NCBI RefSeq assembly: GCF_029784135.1
Contig: NC_073745.1
Location: forward strand, 105,414,322-105,478,321
Direction of reading: 5' to 3'
Length of the DNA: 64,000 nucleotides
Source: Toxorhynchites rutilus septentrionalis
Taxonomy: Eukaryota > Arthropoda > Insecta > Diptera > Culicidae
The position numbers and the translations under genes are program-made. Position 1 is the stretch's first letter; each line of letters begins with the position of its first letter. Positions 33,913 to 44,515 of the stretch are shown one piece after another. The notes beneath the pieces were generated by a model. The model was not told where the DNA came from, searched no databases, and saw nothing but the letters and a program-made list of their open reading frames with translations.

Positions 33913-34768
33913 TCAATGTGCTATAAAGTCCTTGTATAGTGACGGTTCCGCTCTTATTCTGTTGGGTCTATTCTGCTGAAGCTCTTCTTCTTCTGCCTGT
34001 TGAATTGGTTCGTTGAGTGGTATAAACTTTTTAAGATGTGCCACATTTCGTCGAAATTTCTTTCCAGATTCCTTTGACTGTATGATAACATCTTCACCTT
34101 GTTTTCTCAGCACTTTGAACTCTTCAGGAGAGAATTCCGCATCCAGCTTGTTATCTTTCTTTAATCTTTTCATTAAAACCTGATCTCCTACTTCAATCTC
34201 GCTTTCTCTGGCCTTTCTTTTAATATCGGCGTAAACTTTTCCTTTTTCCTTTGCTACTTTGTCACGATCTCTGATCTCTCCATCCTCCATCCTTTCAATA
34301 GGTACTTGCGGCAATTTTGTTCGAATTTTCCGACCAAACATCAATTCTCCTGGTGATTTCCCAGTTGTGGAGTGATTAGTAGAATGATACGTCAAGAGAT
34401 ATTTACGCATTTCATTGCGTTAATTTTTTCCCAGCTCTTGAGAAATTCTCAGTCTTTTTAGCAACGATCGATTTTGTCTCTCTACTTCTCCATTCATCGC
34501 TGGCCAAAATGAAATAGTGTTAACCAGTTTTATTCTATTTGCCTCACGAAAATCACGAAACTCTAAGCTTTTTTCGCTAAATTGTGGTCCATTATCAACC
34601 CGCAACGAAACAGGAAGACCATATCGACTAAATATTGTTGCTAATTCCGAGATTGTATCAAGTGCCGTTATCGAACGCATTTTCACCACTTCCATATAGC
34701 GGCTATAGTAATCTACTACCACTAACAAATACTGACCGTCTGGAAGCGGACCCAGAAAGTCAGCAGCT
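33913..34768 (-). pseudogene. Ty3/gypsy (mag-like) integrase fragment, one in-frame stop
   Basis: The minus frame reads AADFLGPLPDGQYLLVVVDY with the first catalytic Asp, RVDNGPQFSEKSLEF with the second, and MNGEVERQN with the Glu, followed by HSTTGKSPGELMFGRKIRT, the typical C-terminal integrase module of mag/K02A2.6-type elements. A TAA interrupts the same frame near 34420. Upstream (above 34769) the sequence changes abruptly to A/T-rich DNA, so reverse transcriptase and gag are missing. The catalytic core integrates retrotransposon cDNA; this copy is dead. Confidence 0.88.
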
Positions 34769-36560
34769 ATGTAAAAAAAAATATATATATATAAATTATA
34801 TTTTTATATTTATAAAAATTGACATTATTTTCGCATGACGAAAACATTGATCAAATTACAGAAAAATTATTTCGTCAAATAATATTTCATACCTGTTGTC
34901 GCACTCAATGCGAAACTTTCATTGGAAAACGTTTGTTTATCCAATTTCATGATCAACGAGAATCAAACAATTAATTGAATTGTTCCCCTCGATTTTATTT
35001 GACGTTCTACATACCGGACCAGTTAAAACGCGAATGTCTATAACTGGTCATCCCTTTTCGCCCAGTTCGCGAATGTTTACTGTACATGGATCATGTGTTT
35101 CATCTGTCTAGCCGCGAGTCATCATCACCGAGCTACATATCCATTTCGGAAGTCGTGGTATACGCCGAAGCCGGAGCCAGAGCAACAATTTAACACTGAG
35201 AGCGCAGAGAGCAGCAGCAACTACGACCAAAATAAACGAAAGTTTAAAACTTCACAGGATACAATCAACCGTTTCACTTTGCTTGTTCCAATCAAATGGC
35301 TGCAAATTCGGCAGAATGTCCCAATACAAACGAAAATGTTTATGCTAACAAAATGACAAGTATATGTAGATCTATAGATATAACTCTGACTGTTACAAAA
35401 CAAATATCTGACCTCTCTGAGCGAAATAAACAAAATTCTGGAATGCCAGATGATTTTTCTCGAACATATACGACGAAAATCTGAAATATCTGAAAATATG
35501 TGCTAATGTTTGCGAAACTGGCCAGCTTCGTTTATCATTTGGAACCAATAATGTTTTGTCAATATTTTAAGTAGCCTGCAGCAGGAATAAATGGTTGTGA
35601 CAAAAGTTAAATGTCTTCAAATTCGTGAACATATTTGTGAATGTGGCATCTCGGATCTGATTTGGCAACCAGCAACCAGTGATGGTGATGTGACAATTGT
35701 CATCTCACATAACACGCCGCGTAGAATCAGGCCAAATAACTGCCACCTAAAATTACAAGTTTCATTATCATCTGAACAAATTAGGAAACAAAATTATTGG
35801 TGCTATGTTCACGACACGACCGCATTGTTGATGTAAGACTACAAAATTATTTTGTTCAATTCACTTGACTATGTTTGTTCTTGTATGTTTATCTCAATTT
35901 CAGCAACAACTCTTTAATGGAAAGTTTTGGTGACCCTGAGTAGAAGCGACGGTTTGCGTGATTTTGTAGAAGCAATTGATGATGGCGATATTGTTCCCTC
36001 GAGAACAATACCCATGCTGGCCTTATGCCACAATCTGTTCCCTTATGTCAATGCACACAGTGCACTGATTCGCTTTTAATCTTGGAAAAGGCCGTTTTCA
36101 GAGGAGTGTCAATGGAGGACTTTTGACTAGATATCAAATAAAATTTTTTGAGCAATTTTGATAAACCAATGTTTTTCTTTACTGATTTGTATTTAACAAT
36201 AATGCGTTTCATTCGTCGTATCTGCGTGTGTTGTTTTTTTTTAAAGTAGAACTACGTCTTTCAGGAAGGGTGAAAAATCAGAAAACAGGTCACGTTTTTA
36301 TGAAATAAAGTTAACGTAATAACTATTTTCACAGCGAACGGATTCTGATGGTTTGCATGCCAATCGAATTGGAAAATCTCTAGGATTTGTTTGATATGCT
36401 ATACATTACAATTCGCTAATCCCTAAACGTTTTTAATTTATGAAAACTGGAAGCATTCCCATTTTCCCATACATTTGTTCTGCCGATTTGTGTGCTTCCC
36501 GTACCCGTACCGTCAATAACGAGCAACTAACATTCGTTTCTGCCCTTTTCCAACTTATTT
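34769..36560. other. Intergenic DNA, nothing identified
   Basis: An AT-rich start (TATATATATATA near 34781), then unique-looking sequence. Several short open frames without family resemblance. Confidence 0.45.
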
Positions 36561-36562
36561 GG

Positions 36563-36718
36563 TATAAATAAGCCATCCACGATTTGAACCCACTCATCAA
36601 CATCGTTGCTGGACGAGCTGGACGGCGAGGGATCGAGTGCCTTTCTCAAGGCAAGAGGGCGGAGGTGGTAGCGCTGAAGTAGAGTAGAGTAGAGTTTTCA
36701 AAGGGCCTTTCTCAAGGC
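36563..36718 (+). other. TATA-like motif followed by twin GCCTTTCTCAAGGC hairpins
   Basis: TATAAATA at 36563-36570 is followed by GCCTTTCTCAAGGC at 36639-36652 and again at 36705-36718, 66 bp apart. Each can form a 5-bp stem with a TCTC loop, reminiscent of a histone 3' hairpin but with a different loop. The same DNA could also encode a short peptide repeat (AFLKA), so the hairpins may be incidental. A TAGAG microrepeat separates them. Confidence 0.35.
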
Positions 36719-37416
36719 TAGAGATGAATGAACTGCAAAAGTTTAAAGTCTCTATAATACAATACCTTCCTTCCTTCCTTGAACCCACAGCACTTCTCGT
36801 TTGGTGGTCATCGGAACAACATCGTTTCTGATGAACATCGAGCGAGAATGGATTCTTTCCCTGTCGGGAAAGACAAGGGAAGGAGGAGAACGGAGTAGAG
36901 TTTCTTTCCACTGATGGAATGTAATGAAACCACAGTTGCGAACAAGGCGTGAGTAAGTACAACACAACGAGCGGACACACTCATACCTAATGTTGATTTC
37001 ACACAAATAAACACACACAGCTCAATGCAAGAATGGAAGATTGCGAAACGGCAATGCAATTTATGCAATTTCATCCGTATTCACCACACCCTCGAAGAAG
37101 AGGAATCCCTCAGTATCAAAATGTGCTTCGACAAAGAAGGTGTCGGCTGCATACGGAAATTTTTTTGTGCTAGATATGGAAAGTATCCAGAATTTTGGAA
37201 TACGGATACACTGCATTTATTTAAATACAACGTATTTTTCATGGAAGTATGCTTTCAAATCCCAGTAGGAAAACACTACACTTTTTCCACCCGAAACTTT
37301 GATATAGATCCCTATATTGAAAGGTTAGACGTAATCCCACGCCAAAACAAGCGGATTGTATAGAACACAGACACAACCCCTTACATTTTTTTCAATATAA
37401 AAAGGTGTCTTCAGAA
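36719..37416. other. Intergenic DNA with a CCTTCCTTCC microrepeat
   Basis: GACGTAATCCCACGCC at 37328 is a degenerate copy of the GACGTAG/CTACGTC junction motif. A 112-codon open frame at 37025-37363 has no recognisable domain. Confidence 0.4.
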
Positions 37417-37419
37417 TCA

Positions 37420-37498
37420 CTGATCATACCGAGAAAGAGTGACAGAAGTCTTTCCAGGCTCGTCTGAGACGAATTGTTCGTCTCGTTTTCTGGAATAG
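37420..37498. repeat. Fragment of the GGGCCCTATT element
   Basis: GATCATACCGAGAAAGAGTG through ATTGTTCGTCTCGTTTTCTG followed by GAATAGG matches the right end of 20986-21891 with substitutions. The left end is missing. Confidence 0.65.
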
Positions 37499-37737
37499 GT
37501 AGGCTTACACAAATAGTTTCGGACTATAAACGGGACACGTAAAAAAAACAAAAAAAAACATTTTTTAAGAATTTTATTGAGTGAATGAAACTGAAAATAA
37601 AACCAAACAATCAATCATTATTATACAGCAATTCCATGCCAAATTGATGAGATAAATTGGTGGTGGAACTGATAATTCTTGCCAGTTGCAAATCGTTGGG
37701 AAGTGGAAAATGAATTTCTGTGGTGTAACTTAGCTTA

Positions 37738-39032
37738 AAGGGTGTGTCACATCAAATTGCATCACGGAAAAAACGCTGTAGAAATTTAATTTTTAGGAAT
37801 TATATCTCCTGCTTTCACTTATAATCAGATAAGAGTGTATAGATCACGTCATGCTTCACTGTCAATTTTTCGTAAATTTGGAAAAATGTCGTCGAACGAA
37901 AAAGAGCGTCGTGAATTAATCCTGTGCACTCATTTCGAGAATCCGGAGTTGTTACATCGGGACATCGGTATGATGCTGGGAATCGTCCAATCCACGGTCA
38001 GCAGAGTACTAAAACGATACTTCGAGAACCTAACCATCGACCGGAAGGTGAAAAACGGCAAAATTAGATGCTCCGTCAGTGAAAAAGATCACAAGCGCGT
38101 AGTTAAGCAGTTTAGACGTGATCCGAGAAGTTCGGTCCGGGATGTCGCCAATAAGCTGAATTTGTCAAGTTCATTCGTCCAGCGGACCAAGCAGCGAGAA
38201 GGCCTGCGTACATACAAGGTTCAGAAGGCTCCTAACCGCGACGAAAGGCTAAACATGGTGGGGAAGACGCGAGCCCGGAAGCTGTACACCGAAATGCTGA
38301 CGAAGCCGCATTGCCTGGTAATGGACGACGAAGCCTACGTCAAAGCGGACTTTCGTCAGCTGCCGGGCCTGTTGTTCTTCTCCGCAGAGGACAAATTCAG
38401 CGTTCCGGAGGAGATTCGCAAGCAGAAACTATCCAAGTTTGCCAAAAAGTACATGGTGTGGCAAGCGATCTGCTCTTGCGGAAAGCGGAGCGCCCCCTTC
38501 GTGATGACCGGCACGGTAAACGGGCAGGTTTACCTTAAGGAGTGCCTACAGAAGCGCTTACTACCACTATTGAAGCAGCACGAGGGCCCAACCATCTTCT
38601 GGCCGGATCTCGCTTCGTGCCACTATTCAAAGGACGTGTTGGAGTGGTACGAAGCCAACGGGGTCACCTTCGTGCCAAAGGAAATGAACCCGCCCAACGC
38701 GTCGGAGCTCCGCCCAATAGAGAAATATTGGGCGATTATGAAGCAGGCCCTCCGGAAGAACCCAAAAGTTGTCAAATCAGAGGCGGACTTCAAGAGAAAA
38801 TGGATTTCTGTGCAAAAAAAAACTACAACCTGACGTTGTACAGAACCTTATGGACGGGGTAAAGAGGAAGGTGCGAGCATACGGGCTTGGGCTCGAAGTA
38901 TGAATAAAAAGAAAATGCCAAAAGTTGTTTAATAGTTTTTATTTTACTGTCTAAAATTTTCAAAAGGATCGGTCTACTAGGCGAATTTCTACAGCGTTTT
39001 TTCCATGATGCAATTTGATGTGACACACCCTT
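37738..39032 (+). mobile_element. ITmDD37E transposon, complete, 1295 bp
   Basis: Inverted repeats of about 48 bp begin AAGGGTGTGTCACATCAAAT and are mirrored at the right end (ATTTGATGTGACACACCCTT). TA lies on both sides (37736-37737 and 39033-39034). The repeats are almost identical, indicating a recent insertion. It carries one transposase gene on the plus strand. Confidence 0.93.
37886..38903 (+). pseudogene. DD37E transposase, full length except for one A-run frameshift
   Basis: A mosquito-type IS630/Tc1/mariner transposase. From MSSNEKERRE the frame holds an N-terminal helix-turn-helix (VQSTVSRVLKRYF), a second DNA-binding region (DVANKLNLSSSFVQR), then the catalytic blocks VMDDEAYV, FWPDLASCHY and SELRPIEKYW. 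Exactly 37 residues separate the second Asp from the Glu. The frame stops at 38833 because of a run of nine A (38814-38822); with eight A the natural C-terminus continues to TGA at 38901-38903. Such a run is a common sequencing or assembly error, so the gene may be intact in reality. AATAAA overlaps its end. Confidence 0.9.
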
Positions 39033-39708
39033 TACTTATTGTCAAGCAGAACTTTTATCTGGATTGTGACAAAATTTATGAGAAAATTTCCCAAACTCAT
39101 AGTTATCTAAACATTATTACCTGGCAAAGAACGAAGCAGGTACATATACAACTCCATGCCAAACCGATATAGTGGTTCTCAGATTTCGTTAAAATTGATT
39201 TTTTTTATACCTTATCGCGAAATATTAGACCCGTATTTTCTTTTTTTTTTTCATTAGGTTGGTCTGGATAATATTTTTTTTTTTCCTTTTTATCCAACAA
39301 TTTCGAGTCTAATATTTTACGATAAAGAGAAAAACTACCAATTTTAACGAAATCTGAGAACCACTATATCGGTTTGGCATGGAGTTGTATATGTACCTGC
39401 TTCGTTCTTTGCCAGGAAATAATATTTAGATAACTATAAGTTTGGGAAATTTTCTCATAAATTTTGTCACAATCCAGATAAAAGTTCTGCTTGACAATTA
39501 TTTATGATTTCAATATTGAGTCGTGATTTTTCCGTTGTCCGCATATTGTTCATCATGGAAAAATCATTCCAACTGAAGCGGTACAACTAGACACAAATAA
39601 AATAAAATAAGTAAGCTAAGTTACACCACAGAAATTCATTTTCCATTTCCCAACGATTTGCAACTGGCAAGAATTATCAGTTCCACCACCAATTTATCTC
39701 ATCAATTT

Positions 39709-40222
39709 TAATTACGTTAGTTGTTGTGTAGTCATCAAACAACATGTTTCCATTTTTCTGAAATACAAGATTTTTACTAATGCTACTTTGAATGGTCAGT
39801 TAAGAATGAACTCTAATAAAATCCATTTATACTGTTGTGTGTTTACTATACTAACTTTTCATTCCACATTCCATTTCATTCCTTTATCCACAGTTTAAAT
39901 AGATTTCGTTTACTGTGTTTCGTCTGAATCAACTAAACTTTCGAGGCCACTTTGCTCCTCACTAGTCAGAAATGCTTCTTTCTCTTATATTGAAAAGTTT
40001 TGTTTATTCTATAAATCGTTTATTCTTCCAGGCTCAGTTTTATAAATTTGACGAAGCCAAATTCTAAATCTATTTTTAATTCTAAAGTATATTTACAATT
40101 TGCTCATTCTACAGCTAATAGAATGGCAAATCGATTAAACGCAGACGCCTCGAAGTTATTAGGGTGACAGAATTTTATCACAGAGAGGAGGGGACATAAG
40201 GAGATTTAGACAATTTTGATAT
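39709..40222. other. Intergenic DNA, partly 3' UTR of the non-LTR remnant
   Basis: No coding signal. On the minus strand it follows the non-LTR stop codon and probably includes that element's 3' untranslated tail. Confidence 0.4.
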
Positions 40223-40540
40223 TTACACACGGAGATCGATAGTTTTGAGGAAAATATAGATTTGATCTAACCGAGTCGCAATGGGTTGTTTCCCTCGGGC
40301 CCGAAGAAAGTTTTCTATATTCGATCTGGCTACAAGATACACCTCGCACGGCTAAACAACATGCTCAATGTCGTGATAACCTTGACCACAAACGCAGAGA
40401 TTGTTACTGGTAAGATTATTATGAAATAACAGCGCGTCTAACGAACAGTAATTGGATGTACGTCGGGAGAAGTTGCGAATGAAGACCCGACTGAAGTGCA
40501 GGCTTTTGAACCATGGTTTGATGCTATCCTTGGGGATAAG
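40223..40540 (-). pseudogene. Non-LTR retrotransposon ORF2, C-terminal fragment (I/LOA-like)
   Basis: The minus frame includes KPWFKSLHFSR, then CVCGQGYHDIEHVV and, after an in-frame TAG where Trp is usual, CEVYLVARSNIENFLRARGK, and finally IYIFLKTIDLRV before the stop. This CxCGxGYHDIEH zinc-knuckle-like tail and the FLKxIDLRV terminus are typical of insect I/LOA-clade elements. Reverse transcriptase is absent. A short deletion separates GKQP from IYIFLK. It is dead. Confidence 0.75.
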
Positions 40541-41430
40541 AGAGTTGAAGACGGTTTGACGCTGATAACAAATCTAATGAAATCATCGATATTAACGGCA
40601 ATATCAATGGCTGACGCATCGTCTCTTTCAGAAAGACGAATAAATATTTGAAAGGTCACCAACTGATGTCTCTGGTAGAAAGCAACCATAGTTTTAAGCA
40701 TCGGTTTTCAGTCAAATTCCGTAGTACAACAGGACACTTTTCTTGTGGAAGAAAATAAGAGAGAAATCCTTCAAAAATACTAAGAATCTTCTCGATAGAA
40801 GGTCCAAGAGAAAGGGATCGTGTGTTGCTCTGCTCAAGCAATGTAGCATCATGTTCATCGACGGAATCACAAAAACTCTTCAATTTTTCTACACGAATTG
40901 TGTAAATATGAAGATATTTATAATGTTTTACAACAGAACTTTCAATATCGATTACATGTTGCAGACAGGTGTGTGAAATCTCTGCGATTACAACAATGTA
41001 AATCCCAATTCATTCATCAGATGTTCAATCGAATAAAATGATTGAAAGTAATGATAGTGGAATATTAATGAATATAAGAATTTTCTGTATACTCAAAATA
41101 CGGTACAAATTGATAAAAGGACGGGACAATCAAAATCGGTCAAAAAGTGGTACGTTTGGTCAGCCCAGAAATAGGACCCTAAATTATATAATTTTTAACT
41201 TTAAATAAATAGAAATACAAGAGCTGAAGATTGTATCGGCCAACGATCAACGATCATGCTAGATGTGGGGTACTGGGACTTGGGACGAGGAGGGCTTTGC
41301 TGATTGAGCTGCTGCATTCTAATAGAATGTATTTCGCAAACAAGCAGAGAGTTTCGTCTACACATATCAATAAACAAAACAAGACGTCAAAATACGACTG
41401 CGGGAGCTATTCCCGACAATGCTGATGAAG
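40541..41430. other. Intergenic DNA, nothing certain
   Basis: The minus strand has two overlapping open frames of 75-87 codons that may be upstream remains of the non-LTR element, but I could not align them to a known domain. Confidence 0.35.
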
Positions 41431-41553
41431 TTCGGTTGTATGGTGATGGACGACGATACCCACGACGAGATAGAATACCACCCTCCTACCTCTCTTCCCA
41501 ATCGAGAAATATTGGGCTAAAGCCAAACGGAGCCGGAAGAAGAATGCCGAAAA
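41430..41553 (+). pseudogene. ITmDD37E remnant, interrupted by a hAT element (left part)
   Basis: The frames hold CMVMDDDTHD (first catalytic block), then with an internal deletion PIEKYWAKAKRSRKKNAE (last block). The reading continues after the hAT insertion at 44488 as KLLEA. Codon register is preserved exactly if the hAT and one copy of its 8-bp duplication are removed, which proves the DD37E element was there first. Confidence 0.8.
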
Positions 41554-41984
41554 TAGAGATGGGCGAGCGCTCACGAGCCGCTCATTTGAGCCGGTACGTC
41601 AGAAAGAGCGTACGATCCACGGTTCTTTAAAAATGAGCCGCGGCTCTCAAATGAACGGCTCTTATGCGTACGGCTCTTAAATGAACCACGGTACAAATAG
41701 ACCCACGGTTCTTTTATGAGCCGTGGCTTATTTTGAACCGCGGTTCATTTAAGAGCCGTTCATTTGAGAACCACGGTTCAAAAAAGAACTGCGGTTCATA
41801 CAAGAACCGTGTTTCTTTTAAGAGCCGGCTTATTGATAAAGAACAGTGAATCGTACGCTCGTTCTGGCGAACCGGCAGTGTGGCTTGCGGCAGTGTGGAA
41901 GAAATATATGTTTCCCATGCTGCTTTTTAAGCGGTTTCATTTAACTGCTTGTATGTTTGTAAATTTTGGCGGATTACATATTTT

Positions 41985-43620
41985 CTCGAAACCCCATAAA
42001 TATGGGTATCTAATGAAAGGACTTGACTAGTAGGACACAGTTATTTATGTAAAATGTAAATCCAAGATGGCCGCCGTTATAAAATGACAGACTACTAATT
42101 TCGTCAAAACCCCATCAATATGGGTATCAATTGAAAGGCTTGCCTAGTAGATCACAGTTATTTATGAAAAACTAGCTGACCCGGCAAACTTAGTCCCGCT
42201 CAAAATTTGTTAGTTGTTATCAATACTTTCAAACATTCACGTTTTCTTACTATGAGCAAATTCATGGGTCCAATCGCAGAACTGTTCATTGATTGATCTT
42301 CTAATCGACTCCGTTGAATATCAGATTATTTTCAGACACAATTCTCGTTCAAGATTTTTCAACCACTTGCAAATAACATGTTCCTCCGTGACATAGAATA
42401 AATGTTTTATACAGAAAATATGATAGAATAAAGACAGCCCTAAATCGGACAATTCCTTTTTCGAGTTCTGATCTTATCAACACATCCGGCAATCCTTTTT
42501 TTGGTATAGATAGAAGAAGATATAGGAGTTCGTTTCATTACATTAAAATACGGTTCCAGTTTCGAACAAATATCATTTTCGCTAGCGCATACATGAAATG
42601 GACTAAGAACACTTGTCACTATGTAATTGTAGAACATATGGGAATTTAATTTTCCGAATTTTCACTTTTTCCTTCAGAGTTTTCCGAAAATTTTCAATTG
42701 TCATGTTTGAATGAAAAATTGATGGTTGAAATATTTGTAATATTTTTATGGGACCCCCTCTCCATTCCAGAGGAGAGAGAGTGTCACACTATTATAGAAA
42801 CATTTCTCATACTCAAATTGTGCTTGATTAGTGTTAGAGTTATGCAGAAATTTGTGTTTCATTTGTATGACAGCCCACCTTTAGAGAGCGGGAGGAGTGT
42901 CTAACCACCATAGAAATATTTATTGTATCCTAAAACCTCCACGTGCCAAATTTGGTTCCATTCGCTTGATTAATTCTCGAGTAATTCAGAAATTTGTGTT
43001 TCATTTATATGGCAGCCCCTCCTTAGAGAAGGGGTGGAGAGTCTAACTATCATAGAAACATTTATTGCACCCTAAAACCTCAATATGCCCAATTTGGTTT
43101 CATTTGCTTGATTAATTCTTGAGTAATGCAGAAGTTTGTGTTATGTGATATGTATTTTTTTTTCAGAACCCCTCAATATGGGCATCTAATGAAAAGACTT
43201 GACTAGTAGAACATAGTTATTTATGTGAAATGGAAATCAAAGATGGCGACCGTTACTAAATGGCAGACAACTAATTTCGTCAAAACCCCATCAATATGGG
43301 TATCAAATGGAAGGGCTTGACTAGTAGACCACAGTTATTTATGAAAAATGTAAATCCAAAATGGCCGCCACCTCAACATGGCGAAATATGTATTTTTTTC
43401 AAAACCCTCTCGATATGGGTATCTAATGAAAGTACTTGTCTAGTAGGACACAGTTATTTATGTAAAATGGAAATCCAATATGGCGGCCGTTATAAAATGA
43501 CAGACTACATATTTTGCCAAAACCTCATCAATATGGGTATCAAATGAAAGGACTTGACTAGTAGAACACTGTTATTCGTGAAAAATGTAAATCCAAAATG
43601 GCGACCGTTACGGGGAGAAA
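41985..43620. repeat. About 112-bp repeats within the hAT element, split by a Helitron-like insertion
   Basis: Units of the form CCCCATCAATATGGGTATCA, then GAAAGGACTTGACTAGTAG, ACAGTTATTTATG and AAATCCAAGATGGCCGCC recur at about 41986 and 42099, and at about 43164, 43276, 43397 and 43507. Two units lie before and four after the Helitron-like element at 42172-43146. Confidence 0.8.
42172..43146 (-). mobile_element. Helitron-like element, 5'-truncated, inside the hAT
   Basis: It starts CTAGCTGACCCGGCAAACTT (3' end, minus strand) and runs through two or three 143-bp units to about 43146, where the 112-bp repeats resume. It lacks the TA-rich 5' terminus. Confidence 0.75.
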
Positions 43621-43639
43621 ACTGTGTCGTTATCGAAAA

Positions 43640-44250
43640 CTGCTATATTCTCCCGACTGATAATTCGACATGATCAACATTATACGGATCAAGTGAAATC
43701 AGTTCTAGTGATTGTAAAAAAGCTCTGTATGAATTGATTTCGGAGCTGGTAAAGCGATCTACAAATCTTGAGTCAGACGAATTAGTAGTCTAATAAATAC
43801 TGCTAGATCCTCGCTTCAATCAGCAAGGTTTTGGGGATAACAGAAAGTACAACTATGCACACCAGTCGTTGATAAGGATGCTAAAAATGACATCCATGGA
43901 ATACACACCTACGAAACTACCACAAATCGTTGGTGATGAAGCGCTGTCATCTGAATGGGAGGAGTTTGATGCAATGGTTGGCAATCTTCGATCCTCACAT
44001 GATCCAAAAGCTGCTGCAACATCTATTGTAGATCCACATTTGCTGAGACTAAGCGACCCCTCGTTTTGGTGGAATGAAAGGAAATCTATCTCTCCGCGGC
44101 TCTATCTTTTTTTTTTTGAAAATATTATGTATTCCGGCGACTTCAGTACCATGTGAGCGAGTTGTTCCGGAAGCAAGACAAGTTTGCAGTGAAAGATGTA
44201 GTCGACTTTCATCAGATAACATTGAAAAGATAATGTTTATAAATAAAAAA
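43640..44250 (+). pseudogene. hAT transposase C-terminal remnant
   Basis: Pieces in order: LLDPRFNQQGFGDNRKY, a spacer ending SDPSFWWNERKSISPRLYL, then after a frameshift ILCIPATSVPCERV, RQVCSERCSRLSSDNIEKI and FIN. The last is the hAT C-terminal dimerisation domain (P.TS...ER.FS..., RS.L..D...). Stops and frameshifts show decay. It lies inside and in the orientation of the 41554-44487 element. Confidence 0.85.
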
Positions 44251-44487
44251 AATAAAAACATCATTGTGATGGAAATATATCAAAGAAAACCATCAGTAAA
44301 GAAATATGTTTACTTTCTCTGCACTGATTATTGTTTTAAACCTTATTTTTTACGTCTTCCATTCTTTACATATCCGAATAAACCAATTCTTGAAAAGAGC
44401 CGTCGAGCCGCTCAAATGAGCCGGCTCTTTACATTGAGCGCACGGCTCTGAGCCGCTCTTTGAAATGAACCGTTTTGCCCATCTCTA

Positions 44488-44515
44488 GCCGAAAAACTGT
44501 TGGAAGCGATAAGTA
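44488..44515 (+). pseudogene. ITmDD37E remnant, right part after the hAT
   Basis: GAAAAACTGTTGGAAGCG continues the transposase reading from 41553 (KLLEA). The rest of the DD37E element is unrecognisable. Confidence 0.65.

Larger units (their letters stand above)
37641..39708. repeat. Foldback (long inverted repeat) element hosting a DD37E transposon
   Basis: Outer arms: AAATTGATGAGATAAATTGG at 37641 pairs with CCAATTTATCTCATCAATTT ending at 39708. Inner arms: AGTGGTTCTCAGATTTCG (39171) pairs with CGAAATCTGAGAACCACT (about 39347-39364). The arms fold around about 39270. The DD37E transposon at 37738-39032 lies within the left arm; about 100 bp of the right arm (39506-39612) has no partner on the left. 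Confidence 0.82.
41554..44487 (+). mobile_element. hAT transposon, decayed, 2.9 kb, with exact 8-bp target duplication
   Basis: GCCGAAAA flanks it at 41546-41553 and 44488-44495. Ends are TAGAGATGGGC and GCCCATCTCTA. Both subterminal regions are full of GAGCCG/CGGCTC motifs (41575-41830 and 44398-44470), probable transposase binding sites. Inside are transposase remnants, a block of roughly 112-bp repeats and a Helitron-like insertion. Confidence 0.88.

Noticed and set aside
40656..40883. 75-codon minus-strand frame as part of a transposase
   Set aside because: A vague hydrophobic pattern only; no catalytic motif could be aligned.
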